DNA from: an uncultured Acetatifactor sp.
GTDB taxonomy: Bacteria > Bacillota > Clostridia > Lachnospirales > Lachnospiraceae
DNA: 64,000 nucleotides
Assembly (NCBI GenBank): GCA_947625255.1
Contig: CANQNT010000010.1
Location: 55,672 to 119,671, forward strand
Reading direction: 5' to 3'
Below are positions 56,966-64,000 of this stretch, piece after piece; positions within the stretch are counted from its first letter, which is position 1, and every line of letters begins with the position of its first letter. The translations under genes were made by a program, and so were the position numbers. The notes below the pieces were generated by a model. That model was given only the letters and a program-made list of their open reading frames with translations. It had not been told where the DNA came from and made no database searches.

Positions 56966-58189
56966 ATGCTTATGGAAGACAACGGCGTGACTGCCGCAAA
57001 AGGCTTTGAGGCGGCAGCGTGTGCCGCTGGCATTAAATATCAGAACAGAAACGATATGGCGCTTGTTTACAGTACCGCTCCCTGCAAGGCGGCAGGCACG
57101 TTTACCAGCAACGTGGTCAAGGCCGCGCCGGTCCTTTGGGATAAGAACATCGTGAAGACGGCATCGTATGCGCAGGCAATCGTGGTTAATTCGGGAATTG
57201 CCAATGCCTGCACGGGCAGGCAGGGACTGGATTGCTGCAAGGCCGAAGCCGAAGCGGCCGCGGAGGCCCTGAATATTCCGGCATCCGCGGTTCTGGTGGC
57301 TTCCACGGGAGTCATCGGGATGCAGATTCCGGTGGACAAGGCGACGGCCGGAATCCATACGCTGGCTTCCCTGAAAAGCGCCGGGCCCGAGGCTGGACTG
57401 GCGGCGGCCAAAGCCATCATGACCACGGATACCGTTCCCAAGCAGGCGGCAGTTCAGGTGGAAATCGGGGGCAGGACCGTTACCATCGGAGGAATGTGCA
57501 AGGGTTCCGGCATGATTCATCCCAATATGTGTACGATGTTGGCCTTTGTGACCACGGATGTGAATATTTCCGGGGAATTGCTGCAAAAGGCCGTAAGCGC
57601 CAGTGTGGAAGATACGTTTAATATGATTTCCGTGGACGGGGATACGTCCACCAACGATACCTTGCTGGTGTTGGCAAACGGATTGGCCGGTAACGTGGAA
57701 ATCGTGGAGGAGAACGAAGATTACCACGTTTTTTGCGAGGCTTTGCTGCAGATCCATACTTACCTGGCCAGGAAAATGGCAGGGGACGGAGAAGGAGCCA
57801 CGGCCCTTTTTGAAACTCAGGTCATCCATGCCGCCTCTGTAAAAGAGGCTAAGATTTTGGCCAAATCGGTTATTTGCTCATCTCTTACCAAGGCGGCGAT
57901 TTTCGGTCATGACGCCAACTGGGGCAGAATTCTTTGCGCCCTTGGCTATTCCGGCGCGCAGTTTGATCCGGAAAACGTGGATTTGTATTTCCAAAGCGCC
58001 AGCGGCCGGATTCACATTTTTGGCCAGGGCGTCGCCTGTGCATACAGCGAGGAGGAAGCCACCAGGATTTTGTCCGACCCGGAAGTTACCGTGGTGGTGG
58101 ATATGCACATGGGAGAAGCACAGGCGACTGCCTGGGGCTGCGACCTGAGCTATGATTATGTGAAGATCAACGCGGATTATCGCAGTTAA
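56966..58189 (+). CDS. argJ: Glutamate N-acetyltransferase / amino-acid acetyltransferase
   Basis: 407 residues, full length. Recycles the acetyl group from N-acetylornithine to glutamate; many members also use acetyl-CoA. AAAGGAGG precedes the ATG. The precursor self-cleaves before the nucleophile Thr190 in [17 protein letters not shown]; here residue 189 is Cys where Ala is usual. The oxyanion pair is in STGVIG, and the beta-chain [11 protein letters not shown] and [17 protein letters not shown] blocks are complete. Confidence 0.96.
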   Translation: MLMEDNGVTAAKGFEAAACAAGIKYQNRNDMALVYSTAPCKAAGTFTSNVVKAAPVLWDKNIVKTASYAQAIVVNSGIANACTGRQGLDCCKAEAEAAAEALNIPASAVLVASTGVIGMQIPVDKATAGIHTLASLKSAGPEAGLAAAKAIMTTDTVPKQAAVQVEIGGRTVTIGGMCKGSGMIHPNMCTMLAFVTTDVNISGELLQKAVSASVEDTFNMISVDGDTSTNDTLLVLANGLAGNVEIVEENEDYHVFCEALLQIHTYLARKMAGDGEGATALFETQVIHAASVKEAKILAKSVICSSLTKAAIFGHDANWGRILCALGYSGAQFDPENVDLYFQSASGRIHIFGQGVACAYSEEEATRILSDPEVTVVVDMHMGEAQATAWGCDLSYDYVKINADYRS

Positions 58190-58206
58190 AGCGCAGGTGC
58201 TTTGGA

Positions 58207-59130
58207 ATGGAGAGAAAGATGGAAAAAGATATGGAAGCGGTATTGCGGAAAGCCGAGATTCTGGTGGAGGCTCTGCCTTACATACAGAAATTTAACCGTA
58301 AGATCATCGTTGTAAAATACGGCGGCAGTGCCATGAGCGACGCGGAGCTGCAGAAGAACGTCATTAAGGATGTGACGCTGCTAAAGCTGGTTGGCTTTAA
58401 GCCGATCATCGTGCATGGCGGCGGCAAGGAAATCAGCAGATGGGTCGGCAAGGTCGGCAAGGAAGCGAAGTTTGTCGGAGGACTGCGGGTGACTGATGAG
58501 GAGACCATGGAAATTGCGGAAATGGTGCTTGGCAAGGTGAGCAAGGACCTGGTAACCATGGTGCAGGAGCTGGGAGTCAAGGCCGTGGGAATCAGCGGCA
58601 AGGACGGCGGTCTGCTGCAGGTAAAGAAGAAATATTCCCAGGGTCAGGATATTGGTTTCGTGGGGGAAATCACCCAGGTGAATCCCAAGGTGCTGTACGA
58701 TTTGTTGGAAAAGGATTTTCTTCCCATCGTGGCTCCCATCGGGCTGGACGATCAGTTCCGGACTTATAATATCAACGCGGATGATGCCGCCTGCGCCATT
58801 GCCAAGGCGGTTCATGCGGAAAAGCTGGCTTTTTTGACGGATGTGGAAGGCTTGTATCGCGATTTTAACGATAAATCCACATTTGTTTCCAAGCTTACCG
58901 CCTCCCAGGCGGAGAATCTGATCGGGGACGGACTGATCGGAGGCGGGATGCTGCCGAAGCTGAACAACTGCACGGATGCCGTGCGCAACGGGGTGAACCG
59001 GGTGCATATTCTGGACGGCAGAATTCCCCATTGTCTGCTTCTGGAAATTTTCACCAACAAAGGAATTGGGACGGCCATACTGGCGGATGAGGACGGCCAG
59101 GAGATTACAACCGGTCAGGAAAAGGGGTAA
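58207..59130 (+). CDS. argB: Acetylglutamate kinase
   Basis: 307 residues. Phosphorylates N-acetylglutamate. Gly-rich loops [11 protein letters not shown] and [13 protein letters not shown], the glutamate-binding [15 protein letters not shown] and the ATP-binding [14 protein letters not shown] and [11 protein letters not shown] are present. The long N-terminal helix ([19 protein letters not shown]) is typical of arginine-inhibited hexameric enzymes. The start may be ATG 58207 or ATG 58219; both have usable ribosome sites (AGGTG, GGAG). It is 17 bases after argJ. Confidence 0.96.
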   Translation: MERKMEKDMEAVLRKAEILVEALPYIQKFNRKIIVVKYGGSAMSDAELQKNVIKDVTLLKLVGFKPIIVHGGGKEISRWVGKVGKEAKFVGGLRVTDEETMEIAEMVLGKVSKDLVTMVQELGVKAVGISGKDGGLLQVKKKYSQGQDIGFVGEITQVNPKVLYDLLEKDFLPIVAPIGLDDQFRTYNINADDAACAIAKAVHAEKLAFLTDVEGLYRDFNDKSTFVSKLTASQAENLIGDGLIGGGMLPKLNNCTDAVRNGVNRVHILDGRIPHCLLLEIFTNKGIGTAILADEDGQEITTGQEKG

Positions 59131-59137
59131 AGCGCGT

Positions 59138-60343
59138 ATGAGCATGAGAGAGTACATTGACGAGGCGGAACGGGATCTGCTCCATACTTACAATCGCTAT
59201 CAGATTGTTCTTGACAGGGGCGAAGGGGTCTGCTTATACGATCTGGATGGAAAGAGATATCTGGATTTTTGTGCCGGAATCGCCGTTTTTGCATTGGGTT
59301 ACCATAACGAGGAATACAACGAGGCATTAAAGGGACAAATTGACAAGCTGATTCATACCTCGAACTACTATTATAATGTTCCGGCGGTGGAAGCCGCGAG
59401 AAAGGTAAAAAAGGTATCCGGCATGGACCGTGTCTTTTTCACCAATTCCGGTACGGAGGCCATTGAGGGAGCCATCAAGGCGGCCAGAAAATACGCCTAT
59501 CTGAAAGACGGGACTACCGATCATGAGATCATCGCCATGAATCATTCGTTCCATGGAAGAACCATGGGGGCTTTGGCGGTGACGGGCAACGCCCATTATC
59601 GGGAGGCCTTTGAACCCTTGATCGGCAATATCCGATTTGCGGATCTGAATGATTTTGACAGCGTCTTGTCCCAGGTGACGGATAAAACTTGTGCCATTCT
59701 CCTGGAGACCGTGCAGGGTGAGGGAGGTATTTTCCCGGCTTCCGAGGACTTCTTGAAAAAGCTCCGCGCTTTGTGTGATGAACGGGATATTCTTCTAATT
59801 CTGGACGAGATTCAGTGCGGCATGGGACGGACGGGGGAAATGTTTGCCTGGCAGCGCTATGGCGTGCGGCCGGACATTATGACCACCGCCAAGGCTTTGG
59901 GCTGCGGTGTGCCCGTGGGCGCGTTTCTGATGACGGAAAGGGTTGCCGCCCATTCCCTGGTCGCCGGAGACCATGGTACGACTTATGGCGGAAATCCCCT
60001 GGCCTGCGCCGCCGTGGAGAAAGTGCTTGATTTATTTGAAAAGTACCATATAATAGAGAATGTAAGGGAGGTTGCCCCTTATCTGGAGCAGAAGCTGGAG
60101 GAACTTGCGGCGCGGTATGGTTTTATTGAGACGCGCCGGGGCGTGGGTTTGCTGCAGGGTCTGGTATTTACCTGTCCCGTGGCTCCCGTGATAAATAAGG
60201 CGGTGGAAAACGGTCTGCTTCTGATCAACGCGGGAACAAATATCATCCGTTTTGTGCCGCCTTTGATCATCACTAAGCGTGACGTGGATGAGATGATCTC
60301 CATTTTGACGCGGTGTTTGGGGGATGTGGCGGCAGGAGAGTGA
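59138..60343 (+). CDS. argD: Acetylornithine aminotransferase
   Basis: 401 residues, start ATG 59138 seven bases after argB; a longer frame from 59066 lies inside argB. PLP enzyme converting acetylglutamate semialdehyde to acetylornithine. The motifs FTNSGTEAIEGAIKAARKY, LLILDEIQCGMGRTGEMFAW and the PLP-binding Lys in TTAKALGCGVPVGAF are complete. Last arginine gene of the run. Confidence 0.95.
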   Translation: MSMREYIDEAERDLLHTYNRYQIVLDRGEGVCLYDLDGKRYLDFCAGIAVFALGYHNEEYNEALKGQIDKLIHTSNYYYNVPAVEAARKVKKVSGMDRVFFTNSGTEAIEGAIKAARKYAYLKDGTTDHEIIAMNHSFHGRTMGALAVTGNAHYREAFEPLIGNIRFADLNDFDSVLSQVTDKTCAILLETVQGEGGIFPASEDFLKKLRALCDERDILLILDEIQCGMGRTGEMFAWQRYGVRPDIMTTAKALGCGVPVGAFLMTERVAAHSLVAGDHGTTYGGNPLACAAVEKVLDLFEKYHIIENVREVAPYLEQKLEELAARYGFIETRRGVGLLQGLVFTCPVAPVINKAVENGLLLINAGTNIIRFVPPLIITKRDVDEMISILTRCLGDVAAGE

Positions 60344-60351
60344 GAGGTACT

Positions 60352-61791
60352 ATGCGCATAGGGCAGAGAATTATGGCCGTGCTTGTGTTGGTCTGTATGA
60401 CCGGCGCCTGTTTGCTGGGCGGTAGACTGGAGATGACCGGAGCCAGCGAAGAGCTTACCGGTCTGTCTTTGTTTGACCGGAAAGAGACCATTTATTTCTG
60501 GTATTCGGAAGAAGATATGGCGGATTTCATCAATAGCGCCGCCGTGGCTTTCGGAAACGAACATTCTGTGCGGGTGCTGCCCCGGCTGGTTTCCGAGAGC
60601 GAGTACCTGGAGGCGATCAATGAGGCCACGCTGCATTCCGATCATGTGCCGGATGTCTATCTGATCAGTCATGATTCTCTGGAAAAGGCTTATTTGGCCG
60701 GACTGGCTGCGGAGGTCACCCAGACGGAGGTCTGCAGCGAGGCGTATTTTCCCCAGGCGGCCTTGTCGGCGGTAACGTACCATGGGAAATTGGTGGCCTA
60801 TCCTTTTTATTATGATACGACGGCCTTGGTCTATAATAAGACTTACCTGAACGAGTGGCTGCGGCAGCAGGCGGAAACCGTCAGGCAGGACGAAGAAGGG
60901 GATGGAAACGGGCAGGAGGATATCGCGGATACAGGAACGGATTTAGGCACGGACATGGAGGGCGGCGGTCAGGAAGTCCAGGATCCCGAGGCGGCGGCCA
61001 GGGAGGAAGCGCGTATCGCGGCCTTGTTGGAAACGGGAATCCCGCAGACGGTGGATGACATCCTTTATATTGGTGATACTTTTGACTTGCCGGATGGCGT
61101 GGAAGGGATCATGAAATGGGACGTGTCCAACATTTTTTATAACCACTGGATCGTAGGCCGCTATCTGAACGTGGGCGGCGAGTGCGGGGATGATGCTTCG
61201 AATGTAAATATTTATAATCCTGAGACGCTGGCCTGTCTGGAAATTTACAAGGCGCTGAATCAGTTCTTTTCCATGGAATCGGATACGATCAGCTATGATT
61301 CCGTGCTGCAGGATCTTTTGGATGGGAAAATCGTATTTACCATTGCCACGGTTGACGTTGTGAAGCTTTTGGATCAGGCGGGAGAAGAGGGTTCTCTGGC
61401 TTATGAGTTCGGTGTTGCCACAATGCCGCGGATGAGTGATACCTTGGACAGCAGGTCCATGTCTGTGACCGGCGCCGTGGCGGTGAATGGTTATTCGGAG
61501 CACAAAGAGCTTGCTAATGAGTTTGCGGCGTTTTTGACGGGGGAATACAGCCAGGGCCTGTATGCCTGGACCGGCAGGGCGGCGGCGAATCTGGCGGCCA
61601 ATCAGGATCATGAGGTGCTGAAAACTTTTCAGCGGGAATACGCGAAAAGCATTCCGCTGCCAAAGATGATCGAGACCAGTAATTATTGGATACAACTGGA
61701 GGTGCTTTTTTCGAAAGTATGGAACGGTGGGGATGTGGACGAGCTGCTTTTAGAGCTTTCGAACCAAATTGATTCACAGCTGGGCGGATAA
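60352..61791 (+). CDS. Extracellular solute-binding protein (family 1), orphan
   Basis: 479 residues, ATG 60352 nine bases after argD; GAGAGG lies just ahead. Residues 1-24 are an export signal; the Cys-containing end (VCMTGACLLGG) is not a clean lipobox, so lipid anchoring is uncertain. The mature part has the two-lobe sugar-binding pattern (ETIYFWYSEEDMADFINSAA, LVAYPFYYDTTALVYNKTYL, FTIATVDVVKLLDQ). A roughly 55-residue acidic insert (about 178-232) interrupts lobe 1. No permease or ATPase gene is adjacent, so the ligand and partner transporter are unknown. Confidence 0.82.
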   Translation: MRIGQRIMAVLVLVCMTGACLLGGRLEMTGASEELTGLSLFDRKETIYFWYSEEDMADFINSAAVAFGNEHSVRVLPRLVSESEYLEAINEATLHSDHVPDVYLISHDSLEKAYLAGLAAEVTQTEVCSEAYFPQAALSAVTYHGKLVAYPFYYDTTALVYNKTYLNEWLRQQAETVRQDEEGDGNGQEDIADTGTDLGTDMEGGGQEVQDPEAAAREEARIAALLETGIPQTVDDILYIGDTFDLPDGVEGIMKWDVSNIFYNHWIVGRYLNVGGECGDDASNVNIYNPETLACLEIYKALNQFFSMESDTISYDSVLQDLLDGKIVFTIATVDVVKLLDQAGEEGSLAYEFGVATMPRMSDTLDSRSMSVTGAVAVNGYSEHKELANEFAAFLTGEYSQGLYAWTGRAAANLAANQDHEVLKTFQREYAKSIPLPKMIETSNYWIQLEVLFSKVWNGGDVDELLLELSNQIDSQLGG

Positions 61792-61866
61792 TTTTCCAAT
61801 CATATGGAGATGCTAAGCTTTACAGGCGGGCCTTGAGCGCTCTGCCGGAAAGGTTGGAAGCTTCAT

Positions 61867-62298
61867 ATGATTGGTTTTTTTATTGCATTGATTTCAGGCG
61901 CGCTGATGAGCATTCAGGGCGTGTTTAACACGGAAGTTACCAAGTCGTCCTCCATTTGGACGGCCAATGTCTTTGTCCAGGGCACGGCATTGCTGGTTTG
62001 TCTGGGCGCATGGCTTTTGACGGACAGAAGCTCCCTGGGAGCGGTATTCCGCGTGGAACCTAAATATTTGCTGCTGGGCGGAGCCATTGGCGCGTTTATC
62101 ACTTATACGGTCATCAAAAGCATGGATGCCCTGGGTCCGGCCAGGGCCGTGATGCTGATCGTGGTGGCGCAGTTGATCGTGGCCTATCTGATTGAGCTGC
62201 TGGGTCTCTTTGGTGTGGAAAAACAGCCTTGGGAATGGCGCAAGGCCATCGGTATGGCGGTGGCGATCGTGGGAATTGTGATTTTTAAGTGGAAATAA
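61867..62298 (+). CDS. DMT-superfamily membrane protein, DUF606/YdcZ type
   Basis: 143 residues with four or five membrane helices, beginning MIGFFIALISGALMSIQGVF, the YdcZ family start, followed by GAFITYTVIKSMDALGPARA and a C-terminal helix ending in Lys-rich IFKWK. YdcZ-type half-size transporters often occur as tandem pairs; here only one is seen. The substrate is unknown. Confidence 0.85.
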   Translation: MIGFFIALISGALMSIQGVFNTEVTKSSSIWTANVFVQGTALLVCLGAWLLTDRSSLGAVFRVEPKYLLLGGAIGAFITYTVIKSMDALGPARAVMLIVVAQLIVAYLIELLGLFGVEKQPWEWRKAIGMAVAIVGIVIFKWK

Positions 62299-62626
62299 GG
62301 AGGAGGCTATTGTGAACGGGCCAGAGAGGTCATCCGGCGTGGGTGGCAGGCTCCTGACGCGGCCCATATCAATGTGCATGAAACGGGAGCGATTGAAACC
62401 GGGTGCGTCATAAGAAAGTTTTATCCCCATCAAATGCTTTTTTTGTCAATATGCTAAAGGTATATTTTAAAAAATCAACCTAAAGTTGTGAAAGTTTGTA
62501 ATTGCTCAACAAATATACACTTGTAAATTGATTTTTACATTACTATAATGACATTATACAGAGGAATTGGCGCCAATGATTCTGATACCTTACAAGAATT
62601 TTACTAATTGAAAGGGGTACATCAAA
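62299..62626 (+). other. Gap with possible gene remnant and HTH-gene promoter
   Basis: The first 160 bases are GC-rich and stay open in the frame of the preceding gene after its stop, reading EVIRRGWQAPDAAHINVHET and on to a stop at 62455-62457; no start fits, so this may be a decayed gene end. A 33-codon GTG frame at 62312 behind AGGAGGAGG is the other possibility. From about 62440 the sequence is AT-rich and carries the promoter and inverted repeat at 62521-62549. Confidence 0.35.
62521..62549 (+). promoter_or_regulatory. Promoter with overlapping inverted repeat
   Basis: TTGTAA (62521-62526), 17 bases, perfect TATAAT (62544-62549). TGTAAA (62522-62527) and TTTACA (62534-62539) form an inverted repeat over the -35 and spacer, as expected for an operator of the HTH regulator encoded just downstream. 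Confidence 0.65.
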
Positions 62627-62767
62627 ATGTTGGATCAAAAAGCTTTTGGAGAAAAACTTCGCAATCATCGAAAAAGTCTGGCCTTGTCCCAGGAAGAGGT
62701 GGCGGATCAGGTGGGCGTGTCCCCCCAGGCGATTTCTAAATGGGAGACGGGAGTTTCACATAGTTAA
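62627..62767 (+). pseudogene. Truncated XRE-family HTH regulator
   Basis: 46 codons: the complete N-terminal helix-turn-helix (FGEKLRNHRKSLALSQEEVA then SPQAISKWETG) and a stop three residues later. Related regulators continue with a C-terminal domain after this point. GAAAGGGG precedes the ATG. The coding sequence breaks at about 62755-62767, where composition changes and genes of mobile-element type begin, so this is most likely a gene cut by insertion or recombination. A 46-residue product could still bind DNA. Confidence 0.7.
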
Positions 62768-62869
62768 GGATACCACACCAACAATCCACGCTTGCAGTTC
62801 AAAATATGAGTTCAAAAAAGACACCATTCAGAACCGATAATAATTCAAACTGTTTGCGGAGGGAACACC

Positions 62870-63127
62870 ATGAATAAAATCATATCTTGTGAGTTCAATA
62901 TCGACAGTGGCTGTGTGGAGATTTGCTTTTCCGATGGGTCAATGCTCGCCATCGACTGTGCTGCTGTGGAGAACGGCATCGAAACGACCATGAATGGACG
63001 CTCAGAGTTGGATTGGCTCGTCTACAACGCCCCGCTGGATTACGCTAAACTTGTTCTCAGCGGAGAGTTGGATGGATACCTGAAACGGGTATCCGGGCCA
63101 TACAGTGGCATCGGCTGGGAGTTCTGA
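62870..63127 (+). CDS. DUF6061-like small protein of conjugative elements
   Basis: 85 residues, GGAGGG before the ATG. The sequence MNKIISCEFNIDSGCVEICF and the SELDWLVYNAPLDYAKLVLS block are like small proteins carried on Clostridia integrative/conjugative elements (recognised from memory as DUF6061). Function unknown. A strong terminator follows. With the partial gene downstream it marks the right end of the window as mobile DNA. Confidence 0.72.
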   Translation: MNKIISCEFNIDSGCVEICFSDGSMLAIDCAAVENGIETTMNGRSELDWLVYNAPLDYAKLVLSGELDGYLKRVSGPYSGIGWEF

Positions 63128-63140
63128 AAATGTAGAAGTG

Positions 63141-63183
63141 CCACCTTGGTCAGACAGAATTGTTTGGCTGAGGTGGGCTTTTT
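63141..63183 (+). terminator. Terminator after the DUF6061-like gene
   Basis: A 16-pair stem (63141-63156 with 63161-63176, several G-T pairs) closed by a GAAT loop, followed by GCTTTTT. Confidence 0.85.
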
Positions 63184-63293
63184 CTGTTTATTTGAGCGTA
63201 TGCGCTTCTCCGAGAAGCCGGGCGGTAAAATTCGTTCACTGTCACCTGTGAAGAATATATCGAATCGTTACCCCATGTTTTGGCGGCGCTGTG

Positions 63294-63320
63294 CAGGGAG
63301 TCGCAAAACGCGACTCCCTG
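63294..63320. repeat. Perfect inverted repeat
   Basis: CAGGGAGTCGC (63294-63304) and GCGACTCCCTG (63310-63320) with loop AAAAC. No T-run follows on either strand. It lies just past the 3' end of the minus-strand partial gene; it could be a weak terminator or a mobile-element site. Confidence 0.6.
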
Positions 63321-63354
63321 TTGTCATCCCTGTAAATTGAAATAGCCATACTTG

Positions 63355-64000
63355 TTATTTCCGTTTCCGTTTGCCTTTTCCATGTGTGAGCTGCGGACTG
63401 GCTTTTCCGCGCTGGCTGCCTTGTCTATCTTGCAGTTTCTTGGATTTCTTCAAAATGCCGATCAGTGTGACGAATTCCTCTTTCGTAAGCGTGTCGTAGT
63501 CTATCCCCAAAGTGGTCAGATACCCTCTGATACGTTTCTCCTGCGGACTGCCCTCAAAGTCCATTGCTTCTTTCAGACTGCGGGCCACCTCTGCGGCGAC
63601 CGAATCTTCATCGGCGGTGGTAGTATCTTTTTTATGCGCTTCCCGGATGTCGTTCAGAATGGTAATGAGATCGCCGGAAATGACCGGGGCGAAGTAGCCT
63701 TCCGGCTGCACCTGTGCCAGCTCCAACGTCCGCATATAGAGGTCGCTATCCGCTGCGCCCTGCTGTCCCATTGCCTGTAACCGTACCATATTCAGCATCA
63801 CATTCATATCGTTGATCCGCATATCGGCAATGCGATCTATGTAAATCTCTGCATCCACAAGGAACCGGCGGAAGTTCTCATGCGTTACCATCTCGCAGAG
63901 CAGCCGGTTGTTCAGCTTTCCGCTTTTCAATACGTCGATCATGTCATCACTCAAATGCAGCTCATGCAGGGCTGTGTTTGGGTGATTTTTTGTTTCCGTC
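63355..64000 (-). CDS. Unknown mobile-element protein, C-terminal part (5' end outside window)
   Basis: About 215 codons are visible; the frame stays open to the window edge (upstream residues NHPNTALHELHLSDDMIDVL), so the start lies beyond 64000. I do not recognise the family. It is soluble and mostly helical, with RRFLVDAEIYIDRIADMRIN and a C-terminus that is very basic (KGKASPQLTHGKGKRKRK), suggesting nucleic-acid contact. Its neighbour is a DUF6061-like gene, so it probably belongs to an integrative/conjugative element; a relaxase-associated or regulatory protein is possible but not shown. Confidence 0.5.
   Translation of the reverse strand, partial: TETKNHPNTALHELHLSDDMIDVLKSGKLNNRLLCEMVTHENFRRFLVDAEIYIDRIADMRINDMNVMLNMVRLQAMGQQGAADSDLYMRTLELAQVQPEGYFAPVISGDLITILNDIREAHKKDTTTADEDSVAAEVARSLKEAMDFEGSPQEKRIRGYLTTLGIDYDTLTKEEFVTLIGILKKSKKLQDRQGSQRGKASPQLTHGKGKRKRK

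Overview
The window looks like chromosome of a spore-forming, strictly fermentative Clostridia species, most probably a gut member of the Lachnospiraceae. The signs are a GC content near 50 percent, strong AGGAGG-type ribosome binding sites, sporulation genes spoVG and spoVT, a SleB-type spore/cell-wall hydrolase, a split glgC/glgD pair, a long-form PRPP synthetase, a c-ring with a sodium-type ligand set, and cytoplasmic enzymes for pectin (rhamnogalacturonan) fragments. No rRNA, tRNA or CRISPR array was seen.

Layout. 1-5300: 3' part of a PL11 rhamnogalacturonan lyase, then housekeeping genes (threonylcarbamoyl-AMP synthase, rpiB, upp) and a secreted coiled-coil/SleB hydrolase; a DUF402 gene points back at a bidirectional terminator. 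5918-13957: one F1Fo ATP synthase operon (atpZ/I-type, atpI, B, E, F, H, A, G, D, C) with its own promoter, a 132-residue unknown gene as last member, and a terminator. 14184-21550: a methyltransferase overlapping a large membrane-anchored protein with a dead C39-like domain, RNase HI, and a YetA/PL26-type lyase. 21711-29335: a small CD3324-type regulator and four consecutive ABC half-exporters in two pairs. 29330-35128 (minus strand): bioY, prs, the helicase loader dnaI, dnaD, and murC; the gap between murC and dnaD carries a dense cluster of DnaA boxes. 35397-46860: glgC-glgD, spoVG, pth, mfd, an XpaC-TelA pair with a 36-bp repeat array, a scrambled ABC-exporter remnant, and spoVT. 47165-50736: GH29 fucosidase, a CmpB-type membrane protein and a GH28 glycosidase. 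50763-60343: arginine biosynthesis, with argG (minus) divergent from a MotA/MotB-like (ZorAB-like) gene pair, followed by argC, a GNAT gene, argJ, argB, argD. 60352-62298: an orphan solute-binding protein and a DUF606 membrane protein. From about 62760 the sequence changes character: a truncated HTH regulator abuts genes typical of integrative/conjugative elements (a DUF6061-type gene and an unknown partial gene running off the right end).

How the genes fit together. The PL11, PL26/YetA-like, GH28 and GH29 enzymes are compatible with breakdown of rhamnogalacturonan and fucosylated side chains; the three whose N-termini are visible lack signal peptides, so they probably act on imported oligosaccharides. 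argC-argJ-argB-argD plus argG cover acetyl-cycle ornithine synthesis and the argininosuccinate step; argF and argH are not here. dnaD-dnaI-prs couples primosome loading with nucleotide precursor supply. The most unusual items are the stand-alone ion-driven motor-like pair at 52804-54907 and the DnaA-box cluster at 33565-33732.
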